Assembly (NCBI GenBank): GCA_032718565.1
Contig: JAVGVS010000012.1
Span: forward strand, 4,856,502 to 4,920,501
Reading direction: 5' to 3'
From: Distichodus sexfasciatus
Lineage: Eukaryota; Chordata; Actinopteri; Characiformes; Distichodontidae
Length of the DNA: 64,000 nucleotides
Shown: positions 51,001 to 59,661 of the stretch, in pieces
How the letters are laid out: each line of letters begins with the position of its first letter
Position numbering within the stretch: the stretch's first letter is position 1
Translations under genes and position numbers: made by a program
The notes under the pieces: generated by a model
Told to the model about the DNA's origin: nothing
The model's input: only the letters and a program-made list of their open reading frames with translations
Databases searched by the model: none

Positions 51001-52894
51001 AATAAACAGATCTTTCTGGTTGTAACAAAAAAGTGTCATCACATTAGACAAAATGTAAATATAAGCAGATAAATGAATAGAAATGTACTGCATAGTTAAC
51101 ACAGGCAACTTAAAAGTCAGCAAAACTTACTCTGTTGACACATTCAGACAAAAGAAAGAAGTTAGGAGCCTGGAGCCTGGCTCATTTACATTATGACTAA
51201 CGCTTCCTCGATTTTGATTGGCCAGCAAGAGAGAAGTGATGTTGACGAGCAAAGTGCTGTTCTAGAAGTTGAATGGATTTCAACTTGAAGCACTCTGAAT
51301 GCTGCGGTAAAAATTTAAAAAAAATTTCTCGCCGCTTGTTGTTGCTAAGTTACAAAAAGCGTCGGGAACTTCCGCGTTCGGTCCTATTTCATATAAACAT
51401 TGTAGCATCTTCTTTTGAGTTCGGAAGTTTAGATGTCGCTATTCGGCCTCACCATAACGCGGTCTGGTGCGAGACTATCTGCGCATAATTAAAAGCCATT
51501 TCTTGCTTCTTTAAAAAAAAATTCCCCATTTCACCCGAGCTTGTGGTCAGGACCTCTGAACGTAAGCTTCTGGATGGTTGTCTCCCCCTAGACATCGAAG
51601 TCAGGTAGGACAACAAATGACATCCGCCGACTACGACGTTTGTTGTAGTGAAGTACCATTGAGTGGTATCGGTGCGTGGTATCGGCAATTATTTTCGAGT
51701 ACGAGTACGAGTATATTAATGAAGTATCGGCCCGATACCCGATACTGGTATCGGTGCAACCCTAAAATCTAATATAGCTGAAATGTCTGGAGAGCTAAAA
51801 ATATTCCAGCTTCATTTGTGGTGTTCATTACTGACATCACTCTGGTATGGGTGATTCAAAACAGCCCACAAAGGCAAACAGTCTGTGTGTGTGTGTGTCT
51901 AGGGGATGAAGATATTTGGAAGACTTCATCACTGACGCTTCCACTGAAAAACATTCCGATTCCACTTTCGCTCCAACCCATTTCCGATTAGATGATCAAT
52001 GGAACAGCACATGTGTATACCAGTACACTCCCTTCTCCACTCACAAACACACACACACACACACACCCCCACACACAGGAAATATTCACTGGAATTGTAA
52101 AAACCTCCAAATGGTAACAAACCGCAATGTTTTGTTTTTGAAGAGGAACTAATGGTCGTTTTTTAAGCCGGACTCTCTCTGCAATTGTGTGTGTGTGTTT
52201 AAGGAATGCTAACAGTTAGAACAGTTTCTAGGGACATCACTACTGACATTTCCATCAAACTACTAAAAACATTCTGATTCCACTCCTACCCAATTCTGAT
52301 TAGAGGATCAAGGGAACAGGAAGTCTGTAGACTGCACCCCCACCCATCCCTCACACACACACACACACACACTCCCACACATATAGGAAAATATTCTTTG
52401 AAACATGACAGCTAAAGAGGCACCCTGTTGCTTTATCAAGAGTGTGTGTATGTGAATGTGTGTGTTTAGGTGTGAATATTTGCAAGTCTTCCTGCTGAAA
52501 GGACATCACCACTAACATTTCCATCAACCTCTTCCCCTCTAACCCACTCCAAACTAAAGATCAAGGGAAATCAAACAGAGCAGTGCGCACACGCCTTCTC
52601 ACACACAAACGCACACACACACTGTAAATACCTTTTCATCATGCAACCTTGAAGTAAACCACAATGTGTGTGTGGAATTGGGGGTGGAGTCCACTCACCA
52701 AGTTTGGGATCAAACCTCCATGCAGGAATGTGGTCATTCTCTTTCAGGCCACTGTTGGCAGGGAGAGGAACACTGACACTGATTGGCTCGCTGACGTGAA
52801 GCTCTGCCCCGTCACTGCCCAGAAGATGGACGCTGATGGCAGCCACCGGGGTCAGCTCAAACCTATGGTCGCTGCCTGACAGTGTATGTGTGTC

Positions 52895-52932
<38 letters not shown>

Positions 52933-55900
52933 AGGGACAGACAGAAGGAGGAGGAACAAAAAAGCAATATAAAAGGGTCAAAGACGAAATAAATCAGGCC
53001 CTAAAGACAGAGCTGACCTGCTGACCGAAATAAAAAGAGCAAGGGAACATGCATACAGTATGTAAAGATGGACACGGCTCTGGCCAGTGAGAGGTGAGAA
53101 CATTAAAACACTGAAACATTCACCAACCGTTCTTAAGAAGAAATTTGGTCCTAAAACTCACTTTTACACAGTTTTCATGAGATTCACCAATGTCTTCTTA
53201 TTTGAGATTTGTTCTTGCGTAAGAGCAGAATCCGTAACTGCTAAAGAAAATCCTTACACAAATATTATTCCATGCTTATTTGTGAAATACATTAGTTAAT
53301 TGGGTTTTCTTCACTTCTACAGTTGTATAACATTATGTAAATGTCTTGACCTTCTTAAGAACAAATTTTAGAGCAAAAAATGCAAAAAATAACTTGCTGA
53401 ATGAGGCCCATTGTACAGTAATTATAAATATTTTAATGACAATGCAAGCTTCCCAAAACGACACAATGCATAATGCACACTACTAACACCACAGACTGGC
53501 ATGGGGAAGAGGCCTTCACCAAAATTTGATCTTTCCAACACGATAACCAGCCATCCGTCACATATTTTTGGCTTAAGATCTCTTGGGGATAGGTTATTAA
53601 TGCATATGATAAAAACTGCAGAGTGGGACTGCAAGTTGGTGAGTGTTCTTGTCGCAAATTTATTGTAGTTTTTTTGGTTGTAATGAAGTAATCAGTGTGT
53701 GAAAGCCGTCACAAGGTTTTGTAATGGCCAGACCCAGTTTTCTGGGAGGGAAATAAACACCTTACAACATTTGGATTATAAGAGAAATATTACAGGAACA
53801 AAAAGCAATGAGTGGGCTCCAAGCACTGTTTGTCAGCAGTAACTACTCTGCTTAAATTAAGGGTCGACCAATTATCTTCAAAGTCGATTATCGGGGGTCA
53901 ATATTACGCATTAGAAAATAATTTTGACCATCGCCGATATTAAGTAATTACAAGGTTCGCTCTGGTGGCTCAACTGCCGTCTCTTCTCTCTGTGCCATTT
54001 GCTCTCAACTCGCTGCTTCATTTAAAGCGTAGTGTGAAGCTCTGAGAAGGAGGGGACGAGAGAGGAGAGTTTCAGCTGAGCTTGGTGTTTGTAAAATTCT
54101 AAATTTTGCATATCGGCTCCAAATATTGGTTATGGGCTCTGTTAACTAGCAATCAGCCCTGAAAAATCAATATCGGTCAACCTCTGGTTTAAATCCGAGC
54201 CTTTTAGGATTTCCAAATTTCAAGAGTGAGATGAAACACGATTATTGCCCTATGGAAGGCAACAGAGAATAGTTCCCATTAAATCACGCTGGACTGAAAA
54301 TAAACAACAGCCATCAGAAAAGCATTGTTCTACGTCCTGACTCTTTGACACCCAACAATAAACTAAGGACATCAATACTGCTTCCTGAAGAGACCTTCCT
54401 GTGGTGACCTCTGTGACCTTTGTGGCCATATCTGGTGATCTGGAGGTCAACTAGAGCCAACTGTCTTAGAAAGGGGAGATGCTTTTAGGCACATGATGCA
54501 CAATGAATTTCTGACATGAATTAATATAAATGGGAAAAGAAAAAAGCTGTTAGAGTAGAAATGCCTGAAAGTTGGGAAAACAGTGTGTGTAAGGGTGTGT
54601 GTGTTCCACCTGTGCTGTTGGAGTAGAGACCCTGTAGGTAAGGGAAATGCTGTGTGTCCTGCCCTGAGTGGCTGACGGTCAGTAAGGCGGTCAGGTTGGT
54701 GTAGGTGGCATTGGGAGGGAGATTTAACGCTCTCCTCTGGAACTGAACCCACGGCTGCAGCCTGGATCCTGAACACACACACACACACACACAGGTGTTA
54801 GTTATACAGAGTCAAACATAGTTAACGATACAAAGATCTGGCTGGATCTCAATTCAGAAAGGAATCCACCTCTCACATGCACACACATGTTCGTCAATCA
54901 TTTCCTCCATTCTTTTCCTTCCTATACTTACTGTTCTTTTATCCATTTTCCACCTATCTTTTGCCATCTCCAGCCCTCCCTTCCTCCTTTCCTTCTCCAA
55001 TCTCTCTCTCTCTCCCACCCTCTATCCATCCAATAATGCATTCATATTCCATTTTTCCTCTCTCTAGCCCTTCCTCTTCCTCTCTCCCCCCCATCGCTTT
55101 CCCATTCACTTTTTTGTCTTCCTTTATCCTCTCTCTTGACATTTCTCTTCTTCTTTCTCCTCACTCTCTTTCTAGCCTTTTCTCTCCTCTTTTCGCTTGC
55201 CATTTCTTCCTCTTTCCAGCCTGCTCCAATATTCAGCTTCTTTCCCTCTTTCTTCCTCTCCTTCACTCCAATCTGCCCCTCCACATTTCTCTATATTCCG
55301 CTCTCCAATCTTTTGCCATTTCACTCTTCTCCCTCCGATATCCCATTCTCAAATCTCTTGTCATTCTCTCTTCTTCTCCCCCTCCCCCCACATTCATCCT
55401 CACTCCATATCCCTTTCCCCATCTTGCCATCTTTCTGTTTCTCCCCTTCCCAATCCCTCCCTCCTCTCTTTTTCTGTGTTCCATTTTCTTCCTCTCCCTC
55501 GCCAATTTCTATATGCTTCTCTTTTTCTTTTCTTCCTTCTCATTCCATTCTCCCTTACTCTTTCTCCCCTTTCAAAGCTCTCTCTCACTCCCCCCTTTCC
55601 CTCTCTCCACTTGTTCCTTCACTGCTCTCTTCCTCTCTCTCTCTCCCTCCAAAGTCTCTCTCTCAATCTACTCTTCTCTTCCTTCTCACTCCATATCCCA
55701 TTCTCATCTCTCCTGACATTCTCTCTTACTCTTTCTCCCCTCCCCAATCTCTCTCTCTCTCTCTCTCTCTCCTCCATCTTTCCCTCCCCACTTCTCTGTA
55801 TAGTGCATATTCCTGACTTCTCTCTCTCTCTCTCTCTCCCATCTTTCCCGTCTCCCCACCCCCTTCTCTGTACAGTGCATATTCCTGACTTCTCTCTCTC

Positions 55901-58900
55901 TCTCTCTCTACCGCTGTAAACGGACAGGCTTGCAGGATGATGGAGTCTGGTCAGTCCTGCACGGCTCTCTGGGGAACGATGATGTCATACGACTTTCCAT
56001 TGTGGCGACTCGGCATTCCACAGACATGACACGGCCCCAGAGTCTCCCCCCACCCCCAAATATCCTCCTCACACCACACCCTCCCTCCAAACACCCAGCA
56101 GTAGAGCCCCCAACCCAGACTCTCACATTGCCCTCGATAGAGTCTAAGGCAGTATTTCCCAAGCTTTTTTACACAGTGCCTCCTTTCAAGTGCCTCCTTT
56201 CTCTTCCGCCATTCACCTTATTTGCGTCCTTCAGTCACTTGAGTCTGCTTTATAATGATGTTTTACGTGAGGCGAGTACGAGCGTCAGTGTTGGGGAAGT
56301 TACTCTTAGCCTAGCAGCTTTTTAACATAGCAGTTCGCTATTTGTCAAGGTAACCTGATGAGATTTCACCCCATGCAGTGTTAATTTTGTCGCCCATTTT
56401 TAATTTAGTCTTAGTCTTGTGTCAAAGTTCCTTATTAGTCTTTGTCATATTTAGTCATTCACATATCAGTTTTTGTTAGTCATGTTTTAGTCGACTAAAA
56501 GTCTCAACATTTTAGTCTAGTTTTAGTCAAATGAAAACAAGGTATTTTAGTCTCGTCATCGTCTCCTCTTAGTCGTATGAAAGAGGGTCGTTGACGAACA
56601 CATTTCGTCTCGTCTAGTGTGACGAAATTAACACTAACCCCATGCTTCCTGGGGCATCTCCCACAAGATGGACTGGCTTGATGGAGTCTTCCTCGGTACC
56701 ATACAGCTCCCACAACAGCTCAATAAATGTTCAGATCCAGAGACTGTGCTGGCCACTCCATTACAGTCAGAATTCTGGCCGACTGCTTGTTTTTAAAAAA
56801 TTGCTGATACATTTTGGATGAAATCGGCCCCAGTCAAGCACTGTCCACAGAGTATGGCATGGTGTTGCAAAATCTTGTCATAGCTTTCCTTCCTGAAAGT
56901 CTCTTCCACTCTGTACAAAACTCCTATTTTACCACCTCCAAAGCACTCCCAGACCATCTAATTTAGTGTGAGATGCTCCTGGAAGCATGGGGTGAAATCT
57001 CATCAGATTACCTTGAAAAATTGACAGCTATAATCCCTAAGGTCTACCGGGCGGTAATAGTTACAAAAGGTGATAGCAAAGTTTGCAGAACACATTCATC
57101 ATTTACATTAAAATTGTTACATCTAACTCTGACAATGTCTGCATGTCCTGCTCATTTGTGACCCTCCACGGCAAAACCAGTCGCTTGTCGCAACGGAGGT
57201 TTCCGAGAAAAACGAGCGTTTATGTTGCATGGGGTAAAATTTTGGATTTTTTGTTTTTAGTGTTTTGAAACAGTGGAAGGTCTATACTGTACTTTTGTGA
57301 ATAAATTTCGCTGAAAAACTTACCCTTTCCATCCTAAAAACGTGACTTTCTTGAGGTGAGGAATTCAATTCCAGCAGAATGTTAAAAGTTTCTGTTTTGA
57401 CCGCTCTACTTCTATATTTATGATAAATCCACTGGTTGGAACCTAATGCAGGTAGGCTATCTGTGTGGCTGTGAATGCAGCGTAGGCTACCGTAATTACA
57501 AATGTAGCCGCGACCGCACCAAGCGTCTGTGAGTGCTACGGCGATAGTCAACTTCAAAGGCAGATTTCTCCGTTTCTCACTTGGCGTGACAGGAGAAACC
57601 CGACTTCTTTGAATGTTGATATCTCAGTCATATGTCGTCCGATTCATTCGATATACGTATTGTTTTGAAGCTTGATTTATGCCCTTTCATGAAAACATAA
57701 TAACTCAATTTTGAAAATTTGCGACAAGCGACTGGTTTTGCCGTGCAGGGTCACATTTGCTATATGTTTGCAGATGAATTCGTAGTCCTGCTTTCAACTT
57801 ATTTTCTCAAAATGCACAAAAAATTATGTTTAAACTTAAGCTGCTGCCAGAGAGGGAAAAAAGTAAATGAATCACTCTACATTCATTTTCAATGTTGTTC
57901 ATTTGTCTTGCCACCCCACTGCATTAGCGCCGTGCCCCACCACACGGGGGGAGTGCAACCCACTTTTGGAACCACTGGTCTAGAATAACTCATTTGGACC
58001 TGTCTCTAACTGTAAAAATATACTGTAAATACTGAATGTCGTCGGAGCTGGAATGGCGTGCAAACTGCAATAAACGGATAACGGATCGCTAACGGCGACA
58101 TGCAGCCGGTGCCTTTAAGTCTGGCACAGCCATTGCTGCAGCAACATCTGCACATGGACACACCCGCTAACGCTAGGCCTCGCTAACCCTTTAAAAGTCC
58201 ACTTCTACCCCATTGGCTCCCCATCTGTCTGTCAGGAAATCCCCAGGGAGAGTTTTTCAGTAAGCTTCGCCCCTCTCTGATCCTGTCCTTTCACTACACA
58301 CGCCCCTCCCCCTTCCTGTCCAAACATCATTACGTTGCTCTTCATCATGGGCTTGGCAAAAAATGGTAACACACTCACTTGTACTCTCTCTCTCTTCTCA
58401 CACACACACACACACACATACTGCAGCAAAAGAATAGGGGCAGAACTTGGTCAGCAATCTGCATAGGTTTTGCCTGCAGAAAATAACTAGGCACTGGCAG
58501 TAGGTGTGTAAATACAAGTGTGAGTGTGTGTGTGTGTGTGTGTATAACAGGAGGGGAGGTGTCCTCCACTGCGCCAAAATATTGCAGCAGATGGGACGGG
58601 AGCTCACAGAGCTGCAGGTGTGTTTGGATCTGTGTGTGTGTGTGTGTGTGTGTTTGGATCTGGATGCATTTATGCATGCATTTGCAAGATGTCTGTCCCC
58701 TTGTCCATGGCAACAACATCCAGGCCACAGTTCCATTCTGTCGAGTGTGTGTGTGTGTGTGTTTTGTGTAAGCACGTGTGTGCTGTTGCGTGCACAATGA
58801 CAAAGTGGTTTTTAAAGAAAGGGTGAGGCACGGCAAAGTGAATATGAGTCGAGCACTAGTGTTCCCCCTGAGGCACGCATCAATCAACACACACACACGC

Positions 58901-59622
58901 ACACACACGCACACACACACACACCAATGTGGGATGTGGGATCACAGCTCAGAGAAAAGCCTTTAATTAGCATGAAACAGTCAGAACCACGTAGGGGTGC
59001 ATCTCTTTTGTGTGCGCTCTCTCTCACACACACACACACACACAGTCTTGTATTACTATCTTTGTGAGGTCTTTCCATAGACTCCTATAATGACTAAAGT
59101 ACATAATTTTACACCTACACCTAATCCTATCCCTAACCTTAACCTCAGTGACCAAAAGCACATCTTTTACCTCTTTTAGTTTCTCAAATAAAACAAGCAC
59201 ATTTTCTATAAAGTCATTTTTCCTCATGGAGACCTCTCAAATGTCCCCAAAAAGTCCAAAAAAACTGATAAAAGTGATTTTAGGGGACAAAAAGGCCCCC
59301 ACAATGCGATAAGTACATGGCCACACACACACACACACAGACTCTCTCAGACACACACACACAGACACACACTCCTGCTCATCTAAGTAGTCATGCTTTC
59401 AGAGTAGCCAAGCTACAGTCACACCCCCTACATCTGAAAATGTGACAATTACAATTGTCAACTACAACTACAATTGTGAATAGATTTGTGCTCCCCCCAG
59501 CACCCCCCCACACTCTTACCCTGGTATCCTGAGACGATTTGTATGACATCATCATACACCATCAGAGTTGCAGCTCTCTCAGGGAGGAGGTCCAGACTCA
59601 GAGAGGAGAAGACTAGTGTTCC

Positions 59623-59661
<39 letters not shown>

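Larger units (their letters stand above)
56150..57977. mobile_element. outer transposon of a nested stack
   Basis: The left end CAGTATTTCCCAAGC and, inverted, the right end CAGTGGTTCCAAAAGT are terminal inverted repeats of a hAT type common in fish. Flanks GTCTAAGG and GTCTAGAA agree at 6 of 8. Inside are two further complete elements and a Tc1-derived foldback. Confidence 0.6.

Noticed and set aside
54877..55919. Open frames of 279, 240 and 226 codons on the plus strand
   Set aside because: They lie in the polypyrimidine tract, overlap each other in different frames, and consist of Ser, Leu, Pro and Phe only because purine-containing stop codons are rare there.
58375..59078. Several Cys-Val or His-Thr rich frames near 58.4-59.1 kb, including one of 181 codons
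   Set aside because: They are translations of (GT)n and (CA)n microsatellites.
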